From contig JAKJXP020000036.1 in NCBI GenBank assembly GCA_022225965.2, forward strand, positions 62,001 to 126,000: a stretch of 64,000 nt of DNA, written 5' to 3'. Shown here in pieces: positions 33,063-43,711 of the stretch. This stretch comes from Diatrype stigma. Lineage: Eukaryota; Ascomycota; Sordariomycetes; Xylariales; Diatrypaceae. Within the stretch, counting starts at the first letter, position 1; each line of letters opens with the position of its first letter. The translations under genes were made by a program, and so were the position numbers. The notes under the pieces were generated by a model. It worked only from the letters and a program-made list of their open reading frames with translations. It had not been told where the DNA came from and searched no databases.

Positions 33063-35194
33063 TCAATCGAATCCTTCAAACACATCGCCCTCGCCACCCG
33101 CAGCAGACGCCTCGGCCCGCTGCTGCTGCTGCTCCTTAGCGAACTTGCGCCGGTTCCCCTCCCTGATCTCGGCAAGCATGCGCTGCAGCTCCTCCTCCTT
33201 CTGCCGCTCCTCCTCCGTCAGGGTCCCCCGGCGCTCCGCCTCGCGGCGGCGCAGCCGCTTGTCGCGGCGCTCGGCGCGCGTCCCCTCCTGCTCGTGCTTG
33301 TTGCTCCAGGCCTCGGTGTTGCGCTTGCGCTTGGCGCGGCTCTCCTGGGCCTTCTCCTCGGCGTCGCGGGGGTCGGCCTCGCGCGCCTGCCGCAGCGCCT
33401 CCAGCCGCTGCCGCTCGCGGTCCTTCTGCGCGTACGCGTACGCGTCCCAGTCGAGGTCGGCGGCGGCGCCGCCGAGGGAGCGGTCCGGGACCGGCTGCAG
33501 CGCCCGGGTCTCGGGCATCTTGGGCAGCCGCAGCAGGCCCCAGGCGCGCCCGAGGTCGGCCCAGTCGAGGTCGCGCGTCGAGAAGATCGACGACGCCACG
33601 TGCTTCGAGTACGAGCGCACCCAGCTGACGAAGGCCTTCTGGCCCCGGTCGTGGAGCGCGCGGTCCCGGCGGACCTCGGCGCGGATCCGCTGCGCCGCCG
33701 CCTCGGCGTCAGCGTCGCCGATGTCGAGCGCGGGGCGCGCGAGCGCCGCGATCGGCGTCTTCCGGATGTCCATGAACGCCACGTAGTCCTCCTCCCGGCC
33801 CGGCTGCAGGAAGACGACCGAGAGGCCCCGGCGGCCGGCCCGCCCCGCGCGCCCCGCTCGGTGCTTGAAGTTCTTCGGGTCCGACGGCGGGTCTACCTGC
33901 ACGACGAGATCCACCTGGGGGAAGTCCAGCCCGCGCGCCGCCACGTCGGTGGTGAGGAGCACCGTGGGCTGGATGGAGTTCATGAACCGCGTGAAGTTCT
34001 TCTCGCGCACTTTGCCGTCCAGTTTCCCGTGCAGAGGCACCAGCGTGAAGCCTTCGGGCAGGAGCGCAGGCAATACGCTGGAGAAGTAATCGACTGCTGC
34101 GCAGGTGGAGAGGAAGACGATGCTCTTCTGCGGCCGCGGGTCCAGCTTCTCCAGCAGCTGCATCAGGGATGGGATCTTGTGGCTGGCCGGCGTGACCAGG
34201 TACGTCATCTGCAAACTGGCCGGGATCGTCCGCTCCTCGATGATGCCCCCCGTCTTCAGGTTCTTGACCTTCACGGCCACCTTGACGGGATTCCGCAGCC
34301 CCACCCGGATGATGCCCTCGACGCCCTCGCTCATGCTAGCGCTGAAAAGCCCGGTCCGGCGCTGCTTCGGCAGCCGCGAGAGGATGGTCGAGAGGTCCTG
34401 CTTGAAGCCCAGGTCGAGCAGGCGGTCGGCCTCGTCGAGCACGAGGGCCTCGAAGGTTGACTGCGTGCAGTGCACGTGCGGGGACGAGAGGAGCTCGACG
34501 AGGCGGCCCGGCGTGGAGATGACGAGGTTCGGGCTGTGTCGCAAGAAGAAGCTGAGATCCTGCGCCGTGGTCGCGGCAGAACCGCCGATCAGAAGTTGGG
34601 GAACGACAGCCGGGGTGCTCGTGGCCGGTCGCTTTTCTTCTCCGGAGAGGAGTGGGAGGAGTTCGGCCGACGTAGGATGGAAGGCTAAGAGTGAAAGAAT
34701 TACCTGCCATGGCACAATTAGAGTTACAGTCAGTAACATAGATTTGGTGAAGACAAGCAGGTAGTGCGACAGGACGGAACGAAAGCCTTACAGAGTGTAT
34801 CTGGGTAGCCAATTCTCGAGTCGGAGATACTATGATGGCGGCTATGTGGTTTCGCTTCGTGGGCTCCTCCAGCCTGAGTATCCTCTGGAGTAGAGGGATC
34901 GCATAGGCCAGGGTCTTGCCGCTACCAGTAACAGCCTATTATACAGTTCAGTCTCGTTTCTCAGGTTCGACATGTCGCGCACCGCATCGGACCGGCGGCC
35001 ACCGCGTTACGCACCTCGACTACGACATCTTTGTTTCCGTTGAATAGGGGTATAACATGGGCTTGTACTGGCGTCGGCTTAGTGAAGCCCATGGCCGATA
35101 CAGCTTCCAGGATGAAGTCGGCCAATGGGGGCGTGAGGGCAGACCACGCCCGAGGGTCCTTCTTTGCCGCGGCGGCTTTCCCCTCTCCTACCAT
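33063..35194 (-). CDS. SPB4: ATP-dependent rRNA helicase SPB4 (DEAD box), 3 exons, 654 aa
   Basis: Nucleolar DEAD-box helicase for 60S subunit assembly. Exons on the minus strand are 35194-35015, 34935-34792 and 34703-33063; donors GTGCGT, GTAAGG; acceptors AATAG, GGCAG. Motifs are [20 protein letters not shown] with FTKPTPVQ (Q motif), [91 protein letters not shown] and [13 protein letters not shown]. The C-terminal part is the SPB4 type: [31 protein letters not shown], then a long basic coiled coil ([20 protein letters not shown]) ending in DVFEGFD. Length fits fungal SPB4. Divergent from the citrate synthase gene. Confidence 0.95.
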
Positions 35195-36289
35195 CGTGAC
35201 GGTTATTAGTAAGACTTGTCGACGACTTGGTGAGCTTTCTTCAGCTTCAATCGAAAGCTGCTTTGAGAATGTTCGTACTACGCGCTGTTGGTTGCGCTTC
35301 GTCTACTACGTAGTGTAATGTGGTGTGTAGAAGTGAGATTGTCAAAAAATATTTGGAGAGTCTCTTATCGTTGCTATCATTGCTGGGTATTTCATCAGTG
35401 GGGCCTCTTCATCAGCCTAAGTAGCTTAAAAGATGGGTCTTTAGTTACCTACATTAGCAGGGTAGGTAGGGGTAGTTCACTGTTTGATGATGCAATCAAT
35501 AAGTCCATTCAACGCTTACAAACCACCTGACCATATACAGTTCAGTATGCAAGAAGCAGAAGTTCGTGATGGAGTTGAGTATGAAGTATGTATTATTTTA
35601 GCAAAAAAGGTCACTATGCTTGGAGCTGTGTGTTCATACTGGACCACGAACATCACTGTAATTGTCTACAACGTTACGATACACCGATGGCCTGCGTTAT
35701 GGCAACCTTGAACCCCTACTAGGCCCAGAATTGCCAGAGCCAAAGCGATACGAAAGTATCTAGCTTTATATCTTTCAACCGCCTCTTCACAAGCCGAGAT
35801 GGAAAGGCATGTGGCTGACAGGGCTGGTTAATTACGTAGTAGTTCATACGTTCGTAGACAAAGCAGTTGAACTCATGTTGGACTGTGCTGGAGATCAAGT
35901 GCCGAGAATAGTTAGTGCTCGAAGAAAAATGCCGAGGTAGGTATGGAGACCCATTTATAGGCAATCACCCATCAATGCCAACCAACCGGGACAACTCAAC
36001 CATGTCAACCCGCGGCTCTCAACGGGGTTATGGCACGCCTGTAACTCCCTACTACCGCCAGTACAATACCGTGTACCTACAGTACCTAGATACTATTAAT
36101 TTGTACTCCTGGAATCTGATCACCTGAGCCATTTCTCTTCGCTTCCTGTATTCGTCTTCTGTAATTTCACCCATCTATCATCTGTCATCTATCGTCGTCA
36201 GCGTGCGTGTCCGCTTCAGCTTTGTAAACTAGACGCCCATCTATTTCTTTGTTTTTAGACTTTTAGACAACTTGTAGCTGCACTGCAGA
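35195..36289. other. Shared promoter region SPB4 / citrate synthase
   Basis: About 1.1 kb between two divergent start codons. The stretch before the citrate synthase ATG is pyrimidine-rich with ATCTATCATCTGTCATCTATC-like repeats at about 36171-36195. No gene is supported inside. Confidence 0.5.
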
Positions 36290-37804
36290 ATGGTGACGGT
36301 CTCAAAGACTGCCCCACGTCAGTCGCTGACGGTGGTGGATAACAGAACCAACCAGGTCTACGAGATTCCCATCAAGCAGAACTCCGTCTTGGCTACCGAC
36401 ATAAAAAAGATCAAGGCGCAGCCGCAACAGGGCGACCGCGAGGAGGATGAGACGGAGCAGGGTCTGAGGGTCTTCGATCCTGCCTACATGAACACCGCTG
36501 TGGTGCAGAGCAAGATCACCTACATCAACGGCCAAGACGGCGTCCTGCGATACCGCGGGTACCCCATCCAGGACCTGGTGAAGAAGAGCAACTTCCTGGA
36601 GACCGCCTTCCTCCTGATCTATGGCGAGCTGCCCACCACGTCGCAGTACACCAAGTGGCAGGATGAGATTCTGCACCACACCTTCATCCACAGCGACATC
36701 GAGGGCATGTTCAAGTCGTTCCGCTACGATTCGCACCCCATGTCCATGCTGACGGCCGCCTTCTCCACGCTGGGCTCGTTCGCGCCCGAGGCGAACCCCT
36801 CGCTACGCGGCCAGAAGCTGTACACGAGCGCCGCCTCGGGCAACCGGGAGTCGCTCGAGATGCTCGACAAGCAGATCTTCCGCATCATCGGCAAGGCGCC
36901 GACGCTGGCCGCCGCGTCGTACCGGATGCGGCAGGGCCGGCCCTTCAACCGCCCGGCCCAGGGCCTGTCGTACACGGGCAACTTCCTGTACCTGCTCGAC
37001 AACCTGTCGGGCCACGAGTACCAGCCGCACCCGGTGCTGGAGCGCGCGCTCGACGCGCTCTTCATCATCCACGCCGACCACGAGGTCAACTGCTCGACCG
37101 CGACCGTGCTGCAGGTCGGCAGCTCCCTGGTGGACCCCTACAGCGTCATGGCGGCCGGGTGCGCGGCCCTGTACGGCCCCTCGCACGGCGGCGCCTCCGA
37201 GAGCGCCATCCGCATGCTGATCGAGATCGGGTCGCCGGAGAACGTGCCGGCCTTCATGGAGAAGGTGGAGCGGCGCGAGCGCGTGCTCGTGGGGTTCGGC
37301 CACCGCGTCTACAAGAACGTCGACCCGCGCTCGACGGCGATCCGCGCCCTGGCCGAGGAGGTCTTCGCCGTCACGGGGCGCAACCAGCTGCTCGACACGG
37401 CGCTCGCCCTGGCCGACTACGCGCGCCGGTCCGAGTTCATGCGCAAGCGCAACCTCTACCCCAACGTCGACTTCTACTCCGGGCTCATCTACCAGGCCAT
37501 GGGCTTCCCGCTCGACTTCTACCCCGTCCTCTTCGCCGTGCCCCGCTGCGTCGGCTGGCTCGCCCACTGGCGCCAGCAGATGCTCAACCCGGCCGGCGTC
37601 AAGATCTGGCGCCCCCGCCAGCTGTACCAGGGCGCCGGCGCCCGCGAGTACGTCCCCGCCGACGAGCGCGCTGGGAAGCCCGGCGGCGAGAGGTCGATCT
37701 TCGACGCCCCCGTCGAGGTCGATCACGGCGGCGATAGCAGACGCAATGCGCTGGCGACGTACAAGGACGAGAGGGGGAACACGCGGGCTAGAAGTAAGCT
37801 CTGA
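36290..37804 (+). CDS. Citrate synthase, peroxisomal type (C-terminal SKL), single exon, 504 aa
   Basis: Condenses acetyl-CoA (or propionyl-CoA) with oxaloacetate. No mitochondrial presequence is visible; instead the protein ends ARSKL, a canonical PTS1 peroxisomal signal, which suggests the glyoxylate cycle and fatty-acid or acetate use. It belongs to the bacterial/plant-peroxisomal-like group. Motifs are DGVLRYRGYPIQDL, HPMSMLTAAFSTLGSF, SYTGNFLYLL, FIIHADHEVNCSTATVLQVG (catalytic His), YGPSHGGASESAI (catalytic His), VLVGFGHRVYKNVDPR and LYPNVDFYSGLIYQAMG (catalytic Asp). LFAVPRCVGWLAHWRQQM follows. Residues 25-60 form an N-terminal extension of low complexity. Single exon, high GC3. A 2-methylcitrate synthase role cannot be excluded from sequence alone. 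Confidence 0.94.
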   Translation: MVTVSKTAPRQSLTVVDNRTNQVYEIPIKQNSVLATDIKKIKAQPQQGDREEDETEQGLRVFDPAYMNTAVVQSKITYINGQDGVLRYRGYPIQDLVKKSNFLETAFLLIYGELPTTSQYTKWQDEILHHTFIHSDIEGMFKSFRYDSHPMSMLTAAFSTLGSFAPEANPSLRGQKLYTSAASGNRESLEMLDKQIFRIIGKAPTLAAASYRMRQGRPFNRPAQGLSYTGNFLYLLDNLSGHEYQPHPVLERALDALFIIHADHEVNCSTATVLQVGSSLVDPYSVMAAGCAALYGPSHGGASESAIRMLIEIGSPENVPAFMEKVERRERVLVGFGHRVYKNVDPRSTAIRALAEEVFAVTGRNQLLDTALALADYARRSEFMRKRNLYPNVDFYSGLIYQAMGFPLDFYPVLFAVPRCVGWLAHWRQQMLNPAGVKIWRPRQLYQGAGAREYVPADERAGKPGGERSIFDAPVEVDHGGDSRRNALATYKDERGNTRARSKL

Positions 37805-39105
37805 TGCTGTGCCTGGGAAGCGGTCGTTTTTCTCTTGCTACGTTTTTACCCAAGCGTGTTTGGTTTGGCCTCTCGCAACTAGATGAATCAGCTACAGCCT
37901 ACCGTGTCTTTTCTCGCCTTTGGGGCTGCGATCTGTTCAGGTGATGTGATGCGCGACATTGGAAAATGCAATGTTGCGAAGTCTACAGGGGCGTTTTTAT
38001 GTTTACAGGCACTCGAAGGTCATTGCATGTATATAGGTTATCCGGAGGACATTGTGTAGTATGAGTAACACATCCCAGTCCGAATAACGCAGCCCCCAAC
38101 TAATTAATCACATCCTTGCCTTAAAGCCTTCGCAACTCTATCCACGGATGATTCGGACGGCTGTGTTATCCCGAGTTATCGGGTTGGTCCTCCAGTCCTA
38201 TGAATTTATTGTACGCATATTCCCTTTCTACCACGAAATTGGCTACTCGCATCACGTTACAGCCTTGAACCCCACAACCCTCCGAGGGCGGTCTACCACG
38301 ATTGCACAATGTTGCGCAGCACGTTTACTGTTCCTATACTAGGTGAACTGAGCAACGTCGAACCTCAGTTTATATCCCAATATTCCAAAGCACTACAGCG
38401 TCGTGATCTTCATTAGAACCTGTCCCCCCCCTGAGGTAGGTAGCCTCTGCTTCGAAACCGTTCAACATAGATGCGGAGGGAATATGCGGGACCAACAATA
38501 ATAAATGGTCACAGACAGATGCTTCAGCTCTTCATCTTTACATCGACAACGTCGAAGGTAATCACTGATTTGAATTTTGATGCATATCTCGTCCATTCAT
38601 ACAGACTAGCAATCAAAGCCATAAGTCTTAGAATCATTTTGCCTTCGCTGCAGGCCCTGCTAAATACCCCGCGGGTTTAAATATTGGGAGGAGTATACTT
38701 TATTGCTGGTAGAACGGACTAGCAGCATCTCGTCGACATGATGACATTGACCTCGACGACATCAATAATACCACATCCATAGCATCGCGATATCTGTTAG
38801 TCAGCCTAGTACAGTGGCTACTATTCCTCCCACTTGAACATGTGTGGGACGTCATATCGGTGCTCGAACCGGTCGAACCCCCTGCCCCTGGGCTCGGTCC
38901 TGGTGGAGTGCCTAGATTCCCACAATTAGACAAATATCCGTCCGGCGCTTTCGGGACAACGGAGAAACATTGTACCCTCAGAAACAACGGGCCTTTTCAA
39001 CGTTTCAGATAACCAACTCACCTCTTCTTGGTTCCTATACACAATAACCGTGGATTTCAGTGTTTAAGGCGCTGCAATTCATATACACAGCAGCCTCTCA
39101 CGTAC
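37805..39105. other. Intergenic
   Basis: 3' flank of citrate synthase and the decayed 3' side of the kelch remnant. A minus-strand segment near 38822-38895 reads FDRFEHRYDVPHMFKWEE before a stop; it looks native but I cannot place it in a family. Confidence 0.4.
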
Positions 39106-39660
39106 CCAGCATCGTACCAGCGTCTAATCACATCCTGTGATATATAGGGTTCCGCCTGAGCGTCAACTCTACTATTCCAGAAGAATATAACACCCATACC
39201 CAATCTGGAACCCCCCTCGTGTTGGGAATGGGCGTGATGCCATATATCAAAAACACCGATGCCTTTAGCTCCGGGGTCCACTCCCCGATGCGTGAGGACG
39301 ATTCCAAGTCCGAATTGACCCCGCCTACTACGAGCATTCGGTGACCAGCGAGCACACACCCGAGATACGGGCGGGCCACCAGCGGATGTGGCACTTTAAA
39401 CCAGACAACCTCCGAAATAGAGAGTGTATAGACATCTTCAAGGCCGTCAACACTGTTACAGTTGCTGCCTCCCAACAGGAAACTATCGAACGAGGCGTCA
39501 TTTCTTCTCACTTCTTAAGCGCCCACGACACAGAACTTCACGCGCGCGCTAGGCACATCACCCCCCTTGTTGCCTGAAAATGCCAAGTCCGCGCCCCGAG
39601 GTCGCAGAAATTGACGCTGTTCAGCTCCAGAAGCTTCGCCTCCGCTGCGTTATATCTGTC
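39106..39660 (-). pseudogene. Kelch-repeat protein remnant, stop codon and frameshifts
   Basis: Fungal kelch-repeat membrane or secreted proteins are beta-propellers. Reading the minus strand in order gives RYNAAEAKLLELNSVNFCDL and GARTWHFQATRG. A one-base shift in a run of six G (39561-39566 on plus) leads to GDVPSARVKFCVVGA, then an in-frame TAA (39517-39515). It resumes with DSFLLGG, GLEDVYTLSISEVVWFKV, ARPYLGCVLAGHRMLVVGGV. A second frame change near 39285 leads to PGAKGIGVFDI and later WNSRVDAQAEPYISQDVIRR. The order (YGG-type blades, DVY-L-S, MLVVGG, GIGVFD, Y-A-AEPY) is that of fungal kelch proteins. One stop plus two frameshifts in 550 bp argue for a dead gene; sequencing error is possible for a homopolymer but not for all three. 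Confidence 0.68.
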
Positions 39661-40336
39661 CCGGGGTTTGTAGGGTTCTCATTTATATTGTTTTCTTCAA
39701 CTATTTGTAATATTTACGAAGCAAAGGCCCAAGAGCCAGTAAGGGGTGGGCACCAGGTAGTATACAAACCAGCGCCAGCTGGTAGCATACAAATAATGCC
39801 TTGGCCAAGTTGACGCTCGATGGTTGTATCACCGGGAGCCGAAGTCTACATGAGTTTTTCCGGTTAGTGTCGGCTGCCGGCAACCCGATTCTTGCGAGCA
39901 GGAGGCGTTCGACGGCCCGGTCTAGACTGTCTGGGCATAAAACGACATGGGCCAGGAACTCGACGTTGACTTGCCTAATTTGAAGATACAGCCGGTCCAC
40001 CATCCGGAGCCGATGTTCTGGCCCTGGTTTTGCATCTTGTTCAACTGAATGGGGTATGGGGTGTAAGAGGCGTGAGCTATAGCACCTTATCTATGACAAG
40101 CTCCTATCCGATCCCTATCTCTTGTTTTCCTCCTAATTACCAAGACTTGTGCTCCCATTACCAAGCTATATCCTATCGTATCGTAGGGCACAGTATTCGC
40201 AGGTGCCTTTTAAGGACTGGCCGACCGACACCACTGTAACATCGCGAAGCGGTTGTCCTCTGAGCTGCCTTTCGAGGATTGCCAAGCTGATATGATTGAA
40301 GCCTGCGGTAGTATCACGGGTTGGGATGGGTTGGGA

Positions 40337-40410
40337 AGGTGGAATATGGCGACGGCAGGAAGATGGCGATGGTTGGAATATGGCAACGGTTGGAATCTGG
40401 CGACGGATGG
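40337..40410 (+). repeat. Imperfect short tandem repeat, unit about 17-18 bp
   Basis: Repeated copies of a TTGGAATATGGCGACGG-like unit, with variants AATATGGCGACGG, AGATGGCGATGG, AATATGGCAACGG and AATCTGGCGACGG. The repeat lies 210-280 bp before the S1 protease ATG and about 80-150 bp before its TATA box. It could hold repeated regulator sites; that is inference. Confidence 0.6.
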
Positions 40411-40486
40411 TGTAGTGTAGGCCTCTCTGCTTGAGATAGCGACAACAGGAGCGAGATCATGGCCATGGTACTCGAGCCTGGATGAA

Positions 40487-40494
40487 TATAAATA
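40487..40494 (+). promoter_or_regulatory. TATA box of the S1 protease gene
   Basis: TATAAATA about 124 bp before the protease ATG, followed by a CT-rich leader. Standard core-promoter arrangement. Confidence 0.6.
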
Positions 40495-40617
40495 AGTACG
40501 CATGTTCTCACCCAGTCTGGCAGTTTTCAGCAGCATCCCAGACTCATCTCACTTGCTCTACAGCTTCTACAACATCCAGGCCTCTTTCGCTTACCTCTTG
40601 TCTCTCGAACGCTCGAC

Positions 40618-41754
40618 ATGGAGCTCACTAACTTCCTCGCCTTCCTGGCGGTCGTCCTGCCCCTTGCCTACGGTGCTCCCACGCAGGCCACGACCAGCCT
40701 CCACCCTAAGATCCTGAACGCCATGAAGCGCGACTTGGGGCTGGACGCCGAGCAGGCCACTGCTCGTGTCGCCCGGGAGATCCAGGCCAGCAACGTCATC
40801 GAGCAGCTGCGCACCACGGCGGGTGACTCGTTCGCCGGCGCGTGGGTGGCCGCGGACGGCACCACCATCAATGTCGGTATCACTGACCAGGCCTTGGCCG
40901 CCGATGTGACCAACGCCGGCGCCACGCCGGTCATCATGGCCAACAGCCTCTCCAAGCTCGAGCAGGCCAAGCAGGCGCTTGACAACATGGACATCTCGAA
41001 GTCCGAGAGCCCTACGGACTCGACCGACTCGGGCATCGCCGCGTACTACGTCGATGTCACCACCAACAAGCTTGTCGTGGAGGCCCTCGCCAGCAGCACC
41101 GCCCACGCCGAGGCGCTTGCCTCGCAGGTCGGGCTCGCCGCGGGTGAGTTCGAAGTGGTCACCGTCGAGTCGATGCCGACCACCTTCGCCACGGTCAAGG
41201 GCGGCGATGCCTACATCATCGACCGGAGCGCTCGCTGCTCCGTCGGCTTCTCGGTCACGACGGGCTTCGTTTCGGCCGGCCACTGCGGTACCGCGGGCTC
41301 TTCCGCCACCACCAGCAGCGGCAGCTCGCTGGGCACCTTCTCGGCCTCGGTCTTCCCGGGCAGCGCCGACATGAGCTACATCCGCACTGTCAGCGGAACC
41401 ACCCTCAGCGGCACCATCGACGGCTACGGCTCTGGTGACCTGCCCGTGTCGGGCAGCACCGCGTCCAGCGTCGGCGCCAGCATCTGCCGCTCCGGCTCCA
41501 CCACCGGCGTCCACTGCGGCACCGTCCGCTCTCTGGGCGCCACCGTCACCTACGCCGAGGGACGTGTCACCGGCCTCACCCAGACCAACGTGTGCGCCGA
41601 GCCCGGCGACTCTGGCGGTTCCTTCTACTCTGGTGCCCAGGCCCAGGGCGTCACCTCGGGAGGCTCCGGCGACTGCACTTCCGGCGGCATCACCTACTTC
41701 CAGCCCGTCAACGAGATTCTGTCGACCTACGGCCTCACGCTGGTCAGGTCTTAA
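40618..41754 (+). CDS. Secreted chymotrypsin-like protease of bacterial S1E (streptogrisin/alpha-lytic) type, 378 aa
   Basis: Extracellular serine endopeptidase made as a pre-pro-protein. The signal peptide is ELTNFLAFLAVVLPLAYGAP. The long propeptide (about 20-195) contains the alpha-lytic-protease prodomain pattern AAYYVDVTTNKLVVEALAS. The mature enzyme begins near GGDAYIIDRSARCSVGFSV. The catalytic triad is His in VSAGHCG, Asp in GSADMSYIR and Ser in AEPGDSGGSFYSG. Cys pairs RC/HC and IC/HC/VC/DC are placed as in streptogrisins. Single exon in an intron-containing genome, with high GC. Related fungal chymotrypsins are regarded as acquired from actinobacteria, and the layout here supports the same origin. 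Likely nutritional or host/competitor-directed protein degradation. Confidence 0.94.
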   Translation: MELTNFLAFLAVVLPLAYGAPTQATTSLHPKILNAMKRDLGLDAEQATARVAREIQASNVIEQLRTTAGDSFAGAWVAADGTTINVGITDQALAADVTNAGATPVIMANSLSKLEQAKQALDNMDISKSESPTDSTDSGIAAYYVDVTTNKLVVEALASSTAHAEALASQVGLAAGEFEVVTVESMPTTFATVKGGDAYIIDRSARCSVGFSVTTGFVSAGHCGTAGSSATTSSGSSLGTFSASVFPGSADMSYIRTVSGTTLSGTIDGYGSGDLPVSGSTASSVGASICRSGSTTGVHCGTVRSLGATVTYAEGRVTGLTQTNVCAEPGDSGGSFYSGAQAQGVTSGGSGDCTSGGITYFQPVNEILSTYGLTLVRS

Positions 41755-42723
41755 ATGACCCAGTTGTCATGGCTATCGGTACCACCTGAGCCGAGGTGGT
41801 CGCAATCTTTAACATGTCTGGACTTTGTGGGAGAGATAGCTATTAGTTGATAGAGCAAATAAGATGCTGTCTTTGAAAATATGCATTGGAAATGATTGTG
41901 ACTTGTCTGTTTGGTGATGTCAAGATGTGCTCGGGATTATTAAGAAGTACTGATCCGAGATAGACCTTATAGGTTGCTGAGAGTGGTCTGGTTTAGACAA
42001 GTCACCAGGCCCTCCTAGATCTCAGTCCGAGGCTAATCACCAATCCCAGGATAATTGCCATCAGTCGGATGGGTTCTCTGGTCTTCCTCGTGCATCATGT
42101 TCAAGTATTGACGTACGTCTACAGCTTGCTATACCGTAGTGCAAAAGGCTTGTCATGTCGAAAGCTTTTCTATAGCAGCTTGGTGGGCTACTGTACCATA
42201 GAGAAAGGTTCGGCAGGCCCAAATTGTATATCGGGGCGGTAAAGTTGGAAGTAGAAAGGTGAGTCACCGTATCAAACAGGGGAAAACAGCAAGACAAGAT
42301 AGGTCATAAAGTTGCGATTTGAAAGAATTAACTGTGAAGATGATAGCTATGACTCCTTGATTAGAGGAAGAGGTAGCGTGTAAGTCGGCCCTTATTAGTC
42401 ATTGTGCTCTCACTGCCTTATAAACCCCCTTGTACGATATCTCTTATCAAATAATGCAGAAGTGTGTTGTGGGGACCTAAGGAAATTTGTAAGAGTTGTA
42501 GTATACCGTATATGTATGATGTACTGAGTAGGCATCTTGTATAACCATATCCTTATTTGAGAATGTTGGGTGCAACGAAGAGTTATGAAGTGGCAAGATG
42601 ACCTGGGAAGAGGCACCTGGGAAGAGGCGTAGTAGAGATCAATACCCCGTTACCCCTATATTTGTCAGGGACTTATGTAAGATAGTACTATATTAGCGGT
42701 GACCCACCAGCGACCCTATATAT

Positions 42724-42740
42724 GGAGGGCTTCGCCCTCC
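42724..42740 (+). repeat. Short perfect hairpin GGAGGGC-TTC-GCCCTCC
   Basis: Seven-bp GC-rich stem with a three-base loop, inside an AT-rich spacer. No ORF end abuts it, so a terminator role is not supported. Function unknown. Confidence 0.5.
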
Positions 42741-43594
42741 CTAGTTCTTGGAGAAGGGCAGGATTTATTGCTCTTCTAGATCCTACCTATACTACAGTAT
42801 CTACATTCTGCCTTTCACTCTGTGTCGACAAATCCCCTGACAATATTGCACATGTGGATTGTAAACTTAATTTTCAAAGAACCACCAATCGCTACGCGGT
42901 AGCGCAGAATTAGACAGGGTGTTTGTTACGAGCATACCACGCGTAGACAGACAGAACTATATATAAACTAGAGTTTGTGGATAACTATGCTACCGTTATT
43001 GTGAGACGTTCCCCTGCTGCTTCCATGATGCTCTCAGCACATACTGTAGCTTGCAGCTACGATTGACGTGTATAACTAGTCATAATACAAGCGGAGGGGT
43101 ACTACAACCTCACAGCCAAATTACGCCCCCTTCTTTAGGAACTCCAGCTTCTTGACTACCAATTATGGTATATTTGGACCTAGGGCGTGACCTTGTCCTC
43201 TAGGCCTTGGCGATCACCTGGGACTTAAGAACTGGACGCCAAGACGTCACAATCCCCCCACCCCTTTTCCAATGCTTTGCAACCACCACACTTAGATTTG
43301 AAACCCGTTGCCTCCAGGGGCTCGACCCAGTTCAACTCAGTATTATCACAGGAATCTGTTGAACAATCATAGCAAATGAGTTTGTCATGTCACTAATGCC
43401 GGAATTGAATAGAAGATCGTGTGAGATCACACACTCGGGTATGCAAGCCCTCGATCCGGCTTAGGACCGCAGGCCTGGGCGTTCTGTTGGTGGCACACCG
43501 TTAACAAAAGGGGATCTCAAGCCATCTTTGACTATAGAGGATACGTTGCCTACCGAGGTTCAGGTTTGCCTAGTGCTATCTCAAGCAACTCAGG

Positions 43595-43601
43595 TATAAA
43601 A
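43595..43601 (+). promoter_or_regulatory. TATA box of the peroxidase gene
   Basis: TATAAAA followed by further A, 117 bp upstream of the peroxidase ATG. Position fits a core promoter. Confidence 0.55.
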
Positions 43602-43711
43602 AAAGACAGAAGCTCATTAATCGGTATGATTTCTCACCCGTACATACAGCCAGTCTGATTCCGTCTCAGCCTTCGTGCACATACAATTATAAATTCACTC
43701 TATTACACACA

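Larger units (their letters stand above)
39661..40617. other. Intergenic, upstream of the S1 protease
   Basis: Contains the protease promoter with a TATA box and a degenerate tandem repeat (listed separately). A minus-strand frame at 39701-40003 shows no kelch motif and is not called. Confidence 0.45.
41755..43711. other. Intergenic, upstream of the peroxidase
   Basis: About 2 kb without a supported gene. Holds a 7-bp inverted repeat hairpin (42724-42740) and the peroxidase TATA box. A stretch near 42694-42713 slightly resembles the 3' half of 5S rRNA, but the rest of a 5S gene is absent. Confidence 0.5.

Noticed and set aside
32931..34460. 509-aa antisense frame over SPB4
   Set aside because: Shadow frame; the minus strand shows all helicase motifs.
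36803..37726. 307-aa antisense frame over citrate synthase
   Set aside because: Shadow of the GC3-rich citrate synthase; no domain features.
42694..42713. Similarity to the 3' part of fungal 5S rRNA
   Set aside because: Only a short GTGACCCACCAGCGA-like stretch; the remaining 5S sequence is absent.
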